Shown here one piece after another: positions 42,519-51,922 of a DNA stretch of 64,000 nucleotides. Under the pieces are notes generated by a model. That model had not been told where the DNA came from and searched no databases. It saw nothing but the letters and a program-made list of their open reading frames with translations. The translations under genes and the position numbers were made by a program. Each line of letters opens with the position of its first letter. Position 1 is the stretch's first letter. The DNA lies in the NCBI GenBank assembly GCA_017394765.1, contig JAFPXF010000019.1, positions 1 to 64,000 of the forward strand, read 5' to 3'. The DNA comes from Bacteroidales bacterium. Lineage in GTDB: Bacteria; Bacteroidota; Bacteroidia; Bacteroidales; WCHB1-69.

Positions 42519-43631
42519 ATGACACACAAAATATTGATAGCCACGGGCGGTGGCGACTGCCCCGGACTGAACGCCGTGATTCGCGGCCTTGTCAAACGCG
42601 CACACCTCGATGACGAAGATTGGAAAATCTATGGTTGCATCGAGTCCTTCAACGGCATTCTGAAAGACGACATTGAGATTGTGGAGCTCACCGAAGAGAT
42701 GGTTTCCGGCCTGCACGTCAAGGGCGGCACCATCATCAAGACCACCAACAAGGGCGGTCCCTTCCACTTTCCTGTGCGCCAACCCGACGGCTCGTGGGTG
42801 ATAGAAGACCGCTCCCGGCTGATGAAGGAGCGCTTGGCACAATTAGGCATCGAGGCCATCGTCAACATCGGCGGCGACGGTTCGCAACGCATTTCCCTGC
42901 AATTGGCAGAGATGGGGCTCAACGTCGTGGGCGTGCCCAAGACCATTGACAACGACTTGTCGAGCACCGACTTCACCTTTGGCTTCCAGACGGCCGTGCA
43001 GATCGCCACGGAGGCCTTCGACAAGCTGGTGACCACCGCTGAGAGCCACAACCGCGTCTTCATCATGGAAGTCATGGGACGCGATGCGGGATGGATTGCC
43101 TTGCACACCGCCCTGGCCGGCGGCGCCGAGGTCTGCATCATCCCCGAAATCCCCTACGACCCCAGAATCATCGCCCAGAAAATAGAGACCCGCTACAAGA
43201 ACGGGATGGGCTTCTGCAACATCGTCATCGCCGAAGGCGCCAAGAAAGCCGACGGCAAGGTAACCGGCAGTGCCCCCACCGCGGCCGGCGACCCGCACAT
43301 CAAGCTTGGCGGCGTGGGTGACGTGCTTCGGCATGAGCTCCTCGACTGCGGCGTGGAACACGACATCCGTGTCACGGTGCTCGGCCACCTGCAGCGCGGC
43401 GGCACCCCTGTGGCCTACGACCGCATCCTGGCCACCCAGTTCGGCGTCAAGGCCTTCGAGCTCGTCAAGGAGCACCTATACGGCAACCTCGTGGTCTATC
43501 GCAACAACGACATCTCCTATGTGCCCATCGAGGAGGCCGTGCGCAGCCCGCACTTGGTGCAGCCCGACAAGGACTTCCTCGTACACGCGGCCAAAGGCGT
43601 GGGGATTTGCTTTGGAGACGAAGAGAGTTGA
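42519..43631 (+). CDS. pfkA: 6-phosphofructokinase, group-III-like
   Basis: 370 residues, PFK-A superfamily, which phosphorylates fructose 6-phosphate in glycolysis. GGGDCPGLNAVIRG (10-23) and NIGGDGSQ (117-123) form the phosphoryl-donor site; PKTIDNDL (140-147) holds the catalytic Asp pair; MGRDAGW and HLQRGG follow. The donor-site pair is Gly121 (as in ATP-dependent enzymes) with Lys141 (as in PPi-dependent enzymes), the mixed pattern of group III PFKs. ATP or PPi use cannot be decided from sequence. ATG 42519 has the promoter just upstream; the longer open frame runs inside mnmE. Confidence 0.88.
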   Translation: MTHKILIATGGGDCPGLNAVIRGLVKRAHLDDEDWKIYGCIESFNGILKDDIEIVELTEEMVSGLHVKGGTIIKTTNKGGPFHFPVRQPDGSWVIEDRSRLMKERLAQLGIEAIVNIGGDGSQRISLQLAEMGLNVVGVPKTIDNDLSSTDFTFGFQTAVQIATEAFDKLVTTAESHNRVFIMEVMGRDAGWIALHTALAGGAEVCIIPEIPYDPRIIAQKIETRYKNGMGFCNIVIAEGAKKADGKVTGSAPTAAGDPHIKLGGVGDVLRHELLDCGVEHDIRVTVLGHLQRGGTPVAYDRILATQFGVKAFELVKEHLYGNLVVYRNNDISYVPIEEAVRSPHLVQPDKDFLVHAAKGVGICFGDEES

Positions 43632-43637
43632 GAATTA

Positions 43638-43700
43638 CCTTTAGCAGCCCCGTAGGGGCAAGAGCTTGGTGGCCCCACACAAGGCGCAGCCGCCGTGGGG
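43638..43700 (+). repeat. Partial copy of the dispersed GC-rich module
   Basis: ACCTTTAGCAGCCCCGTAGG, GGC, AAGAGCTTGG follows the core of the composite repeat (AGCCCCGNAGGGGC, AAGAGCTCGG). It runs into a CCCCACAC ... CCGTGGGG inverted segment similar to 722-760. No octamer array is attached. It sits just 3' of the phosphofructokinase gene. Confidence 0.6.
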
Positions 43701-43734
43701 AGATTAACGGAGAATAGATTTTAAAAAAAACAAT

Positions 43735-44418
43735 ATGAAAAAGAAACTTGTCGTCCTTTCAGGTGCCGGCATCAGCGCCGAGAGTGGCATCAGCACCTTC
43801 CGTGACAGCGACGGACTTTGGGAGAACTATAATGTCGAGGACGTGGCCAGCATCGACGGCTGGTACCGCAACCCCGACCTGATGACGAAATTCTACAACG
43901 AGCGACGCGCCCAGCTGGAGAAGGCGCAGCCCAACGAGGCCCACAAGCTCGTGGCCGAACTGGAAAAGCACTACGATGTCACCGTGGTGACCCAGAACAT
44001 CGACGACCTGCACGAGCGGGGAGGCTCCCACCACATCATCCACCTGCACGGCGAGGCCACCAAGGTGTGCAGCGAGAACGGCAAGCGCTTTATACAGGAT
44101 ATCGGCTACCGCGCCGTGGGCAACGACGAGCGCACCCCCGATGGGGCCCGGATGCGCCCCTTCATAGTCTGGTTCGGCGAGGCCGTCCCCATGATGGACG
44201 AGGCCGTCAAGGCTGTTGAACAAGCCGACATCCTCATCATCATCGGCACCTCCCTCAACGTCTATCCCGCCGCCGGGCTGCTCTACTACGCCCCATCCAA
44301 CACGCCCATCTACGTCATTGACCCCAAAGACGTGCAGCCCATCAGCCGACACGTCCACTTCATCAAGGACGTGGCCACCGCCGGTATGAGGAAATTGTTC
44401 AAAACCCTCACTGAATAA
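43735..44418 (+). CDS. cobB: NAD-dependent protein deacylase, sirtuin
   Basis: 227 residues, Sir2 family. GAGISAESGISTFRD (10-24) binds NAD, TQNIDDLHERGG (86-97) follows, and HLHGE holds the catalytic His105. Tyr54 and Arg57 in FYNERR are the residues that recognise acidic acyl groups in class III (SIRT5-like) sirtuins, so desuccinylase or demalonylase activity is likely. The four zinc-binding cysteines of typical sirtuins are absent (only one Cys, in KVCSENGK). Promoter not obvious; the preceding gap is mostly the repeat. Confidence 0.88.
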   Translation: MKKKLVVLSGAGISAESGISTFRDSDGLWENYNVEDVASIDGWYRNPDLMTKFYNERRAQLEKAQPNEAHKLVAELEKHYDVTVVTQNIDDLHERGGSHHIIHLHGEATKVCSENGKRFIQDIGYRAVGNDERTPDGARMRPFIVWFGEAVPMMDEAVKAVEQADILIIIGTSLNVYPAAGLLYYAPSNTPIYVIDPKDVQPISRHVHFIKDVATAGMRKLFKTLTE

Positions 44419-44494
44419 GATTCATCTTGTTCCATCTCCTGTTTCACCCACGATTGTAAAACCGCATTTTCAACCAATCTTATAATCCGCAAAG

Positions 44495-44920
44495 ATGTCG
44501 CACAAATTCATCGTCATCCTCCTTTGGGGCTTCACCTCCTTATTGGCCTCCTCGTGTTACAACGAGCCCGAATATCGCATTGTCAAGCCATGGCAGATCA
44601 CACACACCTACCTGAATGGCGAAGAGATCACAGAAACGGATTACTATGCCAACCGCCCCGGCACCTTCTACTACATCTATGCCGACTGCGTGCTATGCGT
44701 GATGACCTCCTACAACGGACAAATCCGCGAATCCACAAGTGGGTACTGGATTTTACGCAACAGGAACAAGTCCATAGAAATGAACTTCACGCTTTTAGGT
44801 TACCATTACACCTATTTGGCAAACCTTCAGAAATTGACAAAGCGAGAGCTCATCTATGACTACACCGATCCTGAAGGCAACCATTGGGAGATTCACATGA
44901 ATTCGAGAGCATCCTATTAA
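44495..44920 (+). CDS. Small lipoprotein, unknown function
   Basis: 141 residues. Signal peptide with lipobox LASSC (Cys21), then EYRIVKPWQITHTYLNGEEI ... YILRNRNKSIEMNFTL ... LTKRELIYDYTDPEGNHWEIHM, a beta-sheet pattern seen in lipocalin-like Bacteroidota lipoproteins. No firm family. It stands alone between cobB and a GNAT gene. Confidence 0.65.
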   Translation: MSHKFIVILLWGFTSLLASSCYNEPEYRIVKPWQITHTYLNGEEITETDYYANRPGTFYYIYADCVLCVMTSYNGQIRESTSGYWILRNRNKSIEMNFTLLGYHYTYLANLQKLTKRELIYDYTDPEGNHWEIHMNSRASY

Positions 44921-45024
44921 AAATGACGCGTACATACGGCCGTCAAGCACCCAATCATTTCCAATCTGGGACAAGACTTATCCCGCAATAATCACAACAA
45001 ATTCATTCACAACAAGAAAAAGCT

Positions 45025-45471
45025 ATGAACACAGACATTTCCATACGATTGATGACTGCGGAAGATTATCCACAAGTGTATAATCTTTGGACTATCACAG
45101 ACGGCATGGCCTTGCGGGGATACGACGACTCTGCCGAAGGCATCACCCGTTTTCTCAAAAAAAATCCGACCTCAAACTTTGTGGCCATGCGCGGTGACGA
45201 GCTGGTCGGGGTGATCTTGTGCGGCATGGACGGCCGTCGCGCCTACATTTACCACACCGTGGTCCGCACCGACCTGCGCAACCAAGGCATCGGCAAGGCC
45301 CTGCTGCATGCCGTTTATGAAGCGGTTGAAAAAGAGGGCATCAAGAAGAGCGGCCTGTTGGTCATGAAAAGAAACAACATCGGGAACAACTTCTGGCGTT
45401 CGCAAGGTTGGACAGAGCGTGACGACCTCAACTATTACAGTTTCAAAAACGCGGAGCAGAGGGAGTATTAG
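45025..45471 (+). CDS. GNAT-family N-acetyltransferase
   Basis: 148 residues. The acetyl-CoA loop is VRTDLRNQGIGKALLHAV (R/Q-x-x-G-x-A type), preceded by the beta-4 strand GRRAYIYHTVV and followed by GLLVMKRNNIGNNFWRSQGW, all typical GNAT elements. The substrate is unknown. A bidirectional terminator follows directly. Confidence 0.85.
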   Translation: MNTDISIRLMTAEDYPQVYNLWTITDGMALRGYDDSAEGITRFLKKNPTSNFVAMRGDELVGVILCGMDGRRAYIYHTVVRTDLRNQGIGKALLHAVYEAVEKEGIKKSGLLVMKRNNIGNNFWRSQGWTERDDLNYYSFKNAEQREY

Positions 45472-45496
45472 AAGGCACTTTTGCAACATATAACAT

Positions 45497-45529
45497 AAAA
45501 ACGGGACCGCCAGAAGACGGTCCCGTTTT
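45497..45529. terminator. Bidirectional terminator between the GNAT gene and the aquaporin gene
   Basis: AAAAACGGGACCG, an 8-nt loop, CGGTCCCGTTTT: a strong stem with A-run on one side and T-run on the other, between two convergent genes. Confidence 0.9.
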
Positions 45530-45552
45530 GTGTAGAATAGGATAACCGAAGA

Positions 45553-46266
45553 TTATTCGGCTTTCTTGGTGCAGCTGAAGCATTTCCACACGAGGGCGGA
45601 CAAAGCGGCACCCACGAGCGGAGCGCAGATGAACACCCAAAGGTCGCACAGAGCCTGGCCGCCAGCGAACAGAGCCGGTCCGATGGAACGAGCCGGGTTG
45701 ACGGAGGTGCCGGTCAAGTTGATGCAGACGAGGTGGACGAGAATCAGCGTCAAGCCGATGGCGAGACCCGCGAGGTTGCCGGCACCCACCTTTTCGTCGG
45801 TAGTTCCGAGCACCACCAGAACGAAGATGAATGTGGCAATCACCTCAACGAGGAAAGCACCGCCAGCGCCACCTGCGTTGGCCACGCCATTGGTGCCGAG
45901 ACCTTGCATGTTTTCAGCGATGTCAACGCCGAACATGCATCCACCTGCACCAGGTGTAACCACATTGACAAGCAGCAACAGCACAGCACCGGCAAGGATG
46001 CCACCGAGGACTTGTCCGATCCAGTAACCGCAAGCATCCTTCCAGCTCATGCGCTTGGAGAGTGCCACGGCAAAGGTAATTGCAGGGTTGATGTGGCAAC
46101 CGGAAATGCCGCCAATCGTGTAAGCCATCGCCACAACGGTGAGACCGAATGCAATGGCCGTGCCCACGACTCCGGCAGGAGTAGCGCAACCGATGAACAT
46201 GGCTGTTCCGCAGCCAAGGAGCGTCAGAACAAAAGTTCCAACCAATTCAGCATAATACTTTTTCAT
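45553..46266 (-). CDS. aqpZ: Aquaporin Z-like MIP channel
   Basis: 237 residues with six membrane segments and two half-helices carrying the NPA signatures: GCHINPAITFAVAL and GTSVNPARSIGPALF. The residue before the second NPA region (Arg after NPA) and the AEL..TFVLTLLGCGTA opening fit water-selective AqpZ. It lies in the inner membrane. Upstream (46267-46384) the DNA is AT-rich with repeated TTAGTTTTATA-like words but no clear promoter consensus. Confidence 0.9.
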   Translation of the reverse strand: MKKYYAELVGTFVLTLLGCGTAMFIGCATPAGVVGTAIAFGLTVVAMAYTIGGISGCHINPAITFAVALSKRMSWKDACGYWIGQVLGGILAGAVLLLLVNVVTPGAGGCMFGVDIAENMQGLGTNGVANAGGAGGAFLVEVIATFIFVLVVLGTTDEKVGAGNLAGLAIGLTLILVHLVCINLTGTSVNPARSIGPALFAGGQALCDLWVFICAPLVGAALSALVWKCFSCTKKAE

Positions 46267-46384
46267 AAGCGTTGTTTTTAGTTAATAAATAGGGTTGTTT
46301 TATTGTAATCATCCGTTAGTTCTCAGGAAAAACAGCTCTTAAATTTCTTAGTTTTATAGCTTTATAGTTTTATAACTTAATAAC

Positions 46385-47878
46385 TTAACGATTCAACACC
46401 TCACCAGTCCCTTTCCTCCCGCTCACGGCCAACAGGCAAGCGAAGACGAGCAGTCCGTTGACGATGAGCAGTTCATAGCCGAATTTGTAGCCCCCCAACC
46501 ATTGCTGCGAATGCGACGAGAGGATATAGCAGAATGCGGGGACCAGCAGGGCGATCACAGGAATCAGCCAACGCCGGTTGACTGGCACCTCGCGTTTGGT
46601 GAAGATACCGAACATGAAGAGGCCAAGCAGCGGTCCGTATGTATAAGAGGCCACCATGAAGATGATACGGATGAGCGCATCGTTGTGGTGGCTGGAGACA
46701 ATGATGATGACCATCAGGAAGAGCAGCGAAATGAGCACATGGACAATACGACGCACGCGGGTCTGCTGCGCCTCCGTGGGGAAACGTCCTTCAATGCGGA
46801 GGATGTCGTAGCACACGGTTGTCGTGAGTGCCGTGAAGGTGCCGTCGGCAGAGGAAAAACCGGCTGAGATGAGGCCGAACACGAAGACCATAGCACCCGC
46901 TTTGCCAAGGTAGTTGAAGGCAATTTCCGGATAAATGCGGTCGGTGGGCATGTTGGAAATATCGATGCCGTTGCGCTGTGCAAAGACCAGCAACATGCCG
47001 CCCAGCGTCAAAAAGAGAATGTTCACCACCACCAATATGGAAGTAAAGGAGAGCATATTGCGCTGCGCATCGCGCAACGACTTGCAAGACAAGTTTTTCT
47101 GCATCATATCCTGATCCAATCCCGTCATCGCAATGGTAATGAACATGCCACCGATGATCTGTTTCAGGAAATAGCTGTTGTTGCGCCAGTCAAGGTTGAA
47201 CACAGTCCGGCAGTCGGTGCCGTCCTTGCCTGCGGTGGCCATGCCATCCCAAAGGTCGGAGAAGGAACCGCCGGTGTTGCGCATGATCACGATAATCGTG
47301 ATGACCAGCGCACCAATGAGGAAAGTGGTCTGCAAAAGATCGGTCCACACCACCGTCTTGATGCCGCCCCGCATTGTGTAGAGCAGGATGATGGCAATCA
47401 TCACAATGGCAGTGAGCCAGATGGGAATGTGCCAGCCGTCGAAGACGAAGACTTGCAGCACAAAGATGACTAAATACATCCGCAATGCCGAGCCCAAAAG
47501 GCGGGATACAAAAAAGAGCACCGATCCGGTCTTGTGCGCTTCTTTGCCGAAGCGCATGCCGAGGTACTCATAGACAGAGGTGACATTTATTTTGTAGTAA
47601 AGCGGCAACAGCAGGCAGCCGATGACGATATATCCCAGAATATAGCCCAGCACAACCCCGAAATAGGTGAATTGTGTGGTGTAAACGTCACCGGGCACAG
47701 ACATAAAGGTCACGCCCGACAGGGAGCTGCCAATCATGCCATACGCCACCACGAACCACGGGGATTTCCGGTTGCCGGTGAAATAGGTTTGGTTGTCGGC
47801 CTTGCGAGAGGTGATGCCTGTAATCAGAAACAGCATCGCCACATAGAACACAAAAAACGCAAATATGAAGCCGGACAT
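46385..47878 (-). CDS. Sodium:solute symporter family transporter
   Basis: 497 residues with about 13 hydrophobic segments. SSS-family features include the unwound first helix near GMIGSSLSGVTFMSVPGDVY and GGMFITIAMTGLDQDMMQKNLSC, the conserved G-x-D-Q-D-x-x-Q region of these sodium symporters, and later SAGFSSADGTFTALTTT. The substrate (sialic acid, sugar, proline or other) cannot be read from the sequence. The gene begins 9 nt after pgi ends, so the two form an operon, which hints at a sugar-related substrate. Confidence 0.85.
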   Translation of the reverse strand: MSGFIFAFFVFYVAMLFLITGITSRKADNQTYFTGNRKSPWFVVAYGMIGSSLSGVTFMSVPGDVYTTQFTYFGVVLGYILGYIVIGCLLLPLYYKINVTSVYEYLGMRFGKEAHKTGSVLFFVSRLLGSALRMYLVIFVLQVFVFDGWHIPIWLTAIVMIAIILLYTMRGGIKTVVWTDLLQTTFLIGALVITIIVIMRNTGGSFSDLWDGMATAGKDGTDCRTVFNLDWRNNSYFLKQIIGGMFITIAMTGLDQDMMQKNLSCKSLRDAQRNMLSFTSILVVVNILFLTLGGMLLVFAQRNGIDISNMPTDRIYPEIAFNYLGKAGAMVFVFGLISAGFSSADGTFTALTTTVCYDILRIEGRFPTEAQQTRVRRIVHVLISLLFLMVIIIVSSHHNDALIRIIFMVASYTYGPLLGLFMFGIFTKREVPVNRRWLIPVIALLVPAFCYILSSHSQQWLGGYKFGYELLIVNGLLVFACLLAVSGRKGTGEVLNR

Positions 47879-47887
47879 GGAGAAGGT

Positions 47888-49186
47888 TTAGAAGCCGGGC
47901 TTGCCGAGTAGTTTGAACATATTACGCTTGTAGGCCTCCACGCCGGGCTGGTCGAAGGGGTTGACATCGAGCATATAGCCGCTGATGGCGCAACTCATCT
48001 CAAAGAAGTAAATCAATTCGCCAAGGTGGAACTCGTTGATTTCAGGGATGGAAACCTGAAGATTGGGCACACGGCCATCCACATGTGCCATGCAGGTACC
48101 CTGCTGGGCGATGTGGTTGATCTCGTTGATGGAGCGGTGCTGCAGATAGTTGAGTCCGTCGGTGTTTTTCTCATCGGCGGGAATGGCCACCTTGTGATGG
48201 GCATTCTCCACGGTGAGCACAGTCTCAAAGATCTGGCGCGTGCCCTCTTGGATGTATTGGCCAAGGGAGTGCAGGTCAGTGGAGAAGATAGCCCCGGCGG
48301 GGAATATGCCTTTGTGCTCCTTGCCTTCGCTTTCGCCGAAAAGTTGCTTGAACCACTCGACAAAATAGAAAAGTTTGGGTTCAAAGGAGGTCATCAATTC
48401 CAGTTTAAGACCTTGATTGTAGAGCATATAGCGCAACAAGGCGTACTGCATGGCGGGATTGGCGTCGAATTTCACAGCTTCCAGCAGTTGAGCACGCATG
48501 GACTTGGCGCCTTCCACGAGCTTGCGCACGGAGAATCCTGCTGCGGCAATCGGAAGAAGTCCCACGGGTGTCAGCACGGAGTAGCGTCCGCCCACGTCAT
48601 CGGGAATCACAAAGGTAGGATAACCCTCTTCGGTGGCAAGGGTCTTGAGGGCGCCGCGCGCGCGGTCGGTGACGGCCACAATACGCTTGCGGGCGTTGTC
48701 AAGACCATACTTCCGCTCGCAATGCTGCTTGAGGATTCGGAACGCCAAGGCGGGTTCCGTCGTCGTGCCCGACTTGGAAATGACCACCAAAGAGTAGTCT
48801 TTCTTGTCCAACACATCAAGCAGATCGTGCAGATAATCCTCGCTCATGCTGTTTCCGGCATAGAGGATAGTCGGTTTCTGTTCGGGCAGCATCGGACGGA
48901 AGCTGTGCTGCAGGGCCTCGATGACGGCGCGAGCACCGAGGTAGGAGCCTCCGATGCCAATAACCACCACCACGTCAGACTGGGCAGCCATGTCGGAAGC
49001 ACAGGCCTCTATAACATTGAAATCATCGTCCGAAATCTCGGCGGGAAGGTCTATCCATCCCAAAAAATCATTACCGCGTCCGTTCTTCTGGACGGCTGTT
49101 TGATACGCAGCCTCAGCCAAAGATGCATGACCTTGGAGTTCATCCATGGAGACCGCAAACAGAGCGTCATTGAATTTAAATTCCAT
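47888..49186 (-). CDS. pgi: Glucose-6-phosphate isomerase
   Basis: 432 residues, the shorter bacterial PGI form. Sugar-phosphate site and signatures: VVVIGIGGSYLGARAVIEAL, LVVISKSGTTTEPALAFRIL, DDVGGRYSVLTPVGLLPIAAAG, and the C-terminal FFEMSCAISGYMLDVNPFDQPGVEAYK with the active-site Lys. It interconverts glucose 6-phosphate and fructose 6-phosphate in the cytoplasm. First gene of a two-gene operon with the symporter. Confidence 0.95.
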   Translation of the reverse strand: MEFKFNDALFAVSMDELQGHASLAEAAYQTAVQKNGRGNDFLGWIDLPAEISDDDFNVIEACASDMAAQSDVVVVIGIGGSYLGARAVIEALQHSFRPMLPEQKPTILYAGNSMSEDYLHDLLDVLDKKDYSLVVISKSGTTTEPALAFRILKQHCERKYGLDNARKRIVAVTDRARGALKTLATEEGYPTFVIPDDVGGRYSVLTPVGLLPIAAAGFSVRKLVEGAKSMRAQLLEAVKFDANPAMQYALLRYMLYNQGLKLELMTSFEPKLFYFVEWFKQLFGESEGKEHKGIFPAGAIFSTDLHSLGQYIQEGTRQIFETVLTVENAHHKVAIPADEKNTDGLNYLQHRSINEINHIAQQGTCMAHVDGRVPNLQVSIPEINEFHLGELIYFFEMSCAISGYMLDVNPFDQPGVEAYKRNMFKLLGKPGF

Positions 49187-49439
49187 ATAATCAATATTTT
49201 AATTTATAATCCATTTTCATTGCGACAAAAATTTACGCAATTAACGGTGCAAAAGTAAATAATTCTTGGAACATATCAAAATTTTTTTGATCATAAAAAC
49301 GCCCTTTTCGCAATCTTTTTTTGAACGACATTGCAACGAGATCCCCACTCAATCTTTGAAAACCATCATCACCAAAATATTGTATAAAATAAAACAAGAA
49401 AAGTGACGTTAAAAACTCCTGCATTTCAAGGATTATTTG

Positions 49440-51845
49440 ATGAGAAGAAAAACTCTACTCTTGCTGTTGATCATCGTGCCCCTTCTTTGCAACGTCCAAG
49501 CAATATGGGCGCAGGGGCAGCGTGTAACCCTGTCGGGCACCATACGCGATGCGTCTGACGGCGAATCCTTGATGGGGGCGTATGTCATACTCACCGACAC
49601 CGCCAACCCCAACGCGACGCAGGGGTGTGTCAGCAACCAGGCGGGATTCTACTCCATCTCCGTGCCGAGAGGCACTTACAAGCTGTCTGTCAGCTACTTG
49701 TCGTACAAAACCATCGAAGAGACCTTGGTGTTGGACAAGACAGTCAACCGGGCGTTCGACCTGGAGCCCACGGCCATTGCGGGCGAGGAGGTGGTGATTC
49801 AGGGCGAGCGTACCGACCGCAACATCGCCTCAGCGGATGTGGGCCGTATGGAGATGAAGATCGAGGCCATCAAGGCGATGCCCGCGCTGATGGGCGAGGC
49901 CGACATCATCAAGTCGATACAGCTGCTGCCGGGCGTGATGTCGGGGGGCGAGGGCAACAGCGGCTACTACGTGCGCGGCGGCGGCACCGACCAGAACTTA
50001 GTGCTGCTTGACGAGGCCACCGTCTATAACACCAGCCACCTCTTCGGATTCTTCTCCATCTTCAACGCCGATGCCGTGAAGGACATCGATATGGTCAAGT
50101 CGGGAATGCCCGCCTACTACGGAGGGCGCGCCGCCTCCATACTGAATGTTTACCAAAAAGAGGGTAACCTGAAACGATTCGGGGTGGACGGAGGTATCGG
50201 GCTCATCTTCTCGCACCTCACCGTGCAGGGACCTTTAAAGAAGAACAAGGCCTCCTTCATCATCTCGGGGCGGCGCACCTACGCCGACGCGCTCATCCAG
50301 CCCTTCCTCAAGCCCAAATCGCCCCTCAAGGGTATGGATTTCTACTTTTACGATCTCAACGCAAAGTTCAATGTCATCGTCAACGACAAGCACAGGCTCT
50401 ATTTCGGCGCCTATTACGGCGGCGATGTGTATGGGTTCAAGTCGTCGTCGGGGATGACGCGTGCCACCTTCAAGTGGTACAACGCGACGGCCTCGGCCCG
50501 CTGGAACTACATCATCAGTCCGAAGCTCTTCCTCAACACGTCCGCCACCTTCAGCTATTATGATTTCAACACGGAGATGGGAATGGACGTCTTCCAATTC
50601 AAGCTCGGGTCGGGCATTCGCGACTACGGACTGAAGAGCGAGCTGACGTGGATGCCGACGCCGAAGCACAACCTGCGTTTCGGCGTGCACGAGTTGCTGC
50701 ACCAGTGCATCCCCGGACAATATGCGGTGCAAGCTGGTGAAGGGATGGATTTCGCCCTGCCCAAGGTGCAGCCCTATTTTGCCAACGAGTTGAGCATCTA
50801 CGCCAACGACGAGTACGACATCTCGCGGCGCTGGAAACTCAATATGGGCCTGCGGTACACCAACTTCTGCCATATCGGCGCTTTCACCCGCTATGTGACG
50901 GACGATTTCGGCAATGTCGTCGATTCCATCCTGTACAAGCCCGGCGAAATCGTCAGCCAGTACAACAAGGTGGAGCCTCGGCTCTCGGTGCGTTTCCTCA
51001 TCGACTCGATGACCTCCCTGAAGGCCTCCGCCACCCTGAACTACCAGTTCCTGCACCAGATCTCCATCGCCTCCATATCGCTGCCCACCGACGTGTGGAT
51101 GCCCTGCACCGACCTGATGAAGCCGCAGACGGTGATGCAGGTCTCATTAGGGGTGTTCCGCAACTTCTACCACCACATGTTCGAGAGCTATGTGGACTTG
51201 TATTATAAAAAGATGTATAACCTGGCCGAGTACCGCGACGGGCTGGATTTCGGCGCCTTCGTGCTCAATCCCGACCAACTGTACGTGTACGGCCAAGGCT
51301 GGTCGGCCGGTGCGGAGTTCTTCTTCAAGAAGACGCGGGGCAAGATCACCGGCTTCATCGGCTACACATTGGGTTACACCCGCAGGCAGTTTGACGAACT
51401 CAACAACGGCAATCCTTACTGGGCCAAGTACGACCGCCGTCACGACGTCTCCATCAGCCTCAGCTACGAGATTCTGCGCAACAAGCTGAGTGTCTCCGCC
51501 CTGTGGGTCTATCAAACGGGCAACACGATGACCATCCCTGTGGGGTACTACTTCTATATGGGCTCCTACATCACCGAGTTCAGCGAGCGCAACGGCTACC
51601 GGATGCCACCCTACCACCGCCTCGACCTCGCCGTGAACTGGACCATCAAGAAGACAAGCAAGTTCGAGACGGGACTCAACTTTTCCGTCTATAACGTCTA
51701 TAACCGTAAGAATCCCTTCTTCATCTATCTGGAAACCCACGCCGACATAGAGCCGGGAGAGACCAATTTCACCATAGACAACAAGGCTTACCAGATGAGC
51801 CTGTTCCCGATTATTCCGTCGGTGACGTGGAACTTCAAGTTTTAA
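49440..51845 (+). CDS. TonB-dependent receptor with N-terminal carboxypeptidase-regulatory domain
   Basis: 801 residues. Signal peptide (LLLLLIIVPLLCNVQAIWAQ), a CarboxypepD_reg-like domain (VTLSGTIRDASDGESLMGAYVIL), a plug domain (IIKSIQLLPGVMSGGEGNSGYYVRGGGTDQNLVLLDEATVYN) and a C-terminal beta-barrel ending in SVTWNFKF with a terminal aromatic. ATG 49440 gives a clean signal peptide; a TTG just before it is not needed. It takes up a ligand across the outer membrane with TonB energy. The DUF4249 lipoprotein next door is a usual partner; no SusD is present. Ligand unknown. Confidence 0.9.
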   Translation: MRRKTLLLLLIIVPLLCNVQAIWAQGQRVTLSGTIRDASDGESLMGAYVILTDTANPNATQGCVSNQAGFYSISVPRGTYKLSVSYLSYKTIEETLVLDKTVNRAFDLEPTAIAGEEVVIQGERTDRNIASADVGRMEMKIEAIKAMPALMGEADIIKSIQLLPGVMSGGEGNSGYYVRGGGTDQNLVLLDEATVYNTSHLFGFFSIFNADAVKDIDMVKSGMPAYYGGRAASILNVYQKEGNLKRFGVDGGIGLIFSHLTVQGPLKKNKASFIISGRRTYADALIQPFLKPKSPLKGMDFYFYDLNAKFNVIVNDKHRLYFGAYYGGDVYGFKSSSGMTRATFKWYNATASARWNYIISPKLFLNTSATFSYYDFNTEMGMDVFQFKLGSGIRDYGLKSELTWMPTPKHNLRFGVHELLHQCIPGQYAVQAGEGMDFALPKVQPYFANELSIYANDEYDISRRWKLNMGLRYTNFCHIGAFTRYVTDDFGNVVDSILYKPGEIVSQYNKVEPRLSVRFLIDSMTSLKASATLNYQFLHQISIASISLPTDVWMPCTDLMKPQTVMQVSLGVFRNFYHHMFESYVDLYYKKMYNLAEYRDGLDFGAFVLNPDQLYVYGQGWSAGAEFFFKKTRGKITGFIGYTLGYTRRQFDELNNGNPYWAKYDRRHDVSISLSYEILRNKLSVSALWVYQTGNTMTIPVGYYFYMGSYITEFSERNGYRMPPYHRLDLAVNWTIKKTSKFETGLNFSVYNVYNRKNPFFIYLETHADIEPGETNFTIDNKAYQMSLFPIIPSVTWNFKF

Positions 51846-51887
51846 CATATTAAATTATTAAATCATTAAAATATTAAATTATTTAAG

Positions 51888-51919
51888 GGGTTAAGAAATT
51901 AAGAAACTAAGAAATTGAT
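51888..51919 (+). repeat. Octamer array 5' of the DUF4249 gene
   Basis: Four 8-bp units: gggttaag, aaattaag, aaactaag, aaattgat. It is the same unit and the same terminal variant as at 281-320 and 7349-7388, here without the GC-rich module. Confidence 0.75.
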
Positions 51920-51922
51920 ATT

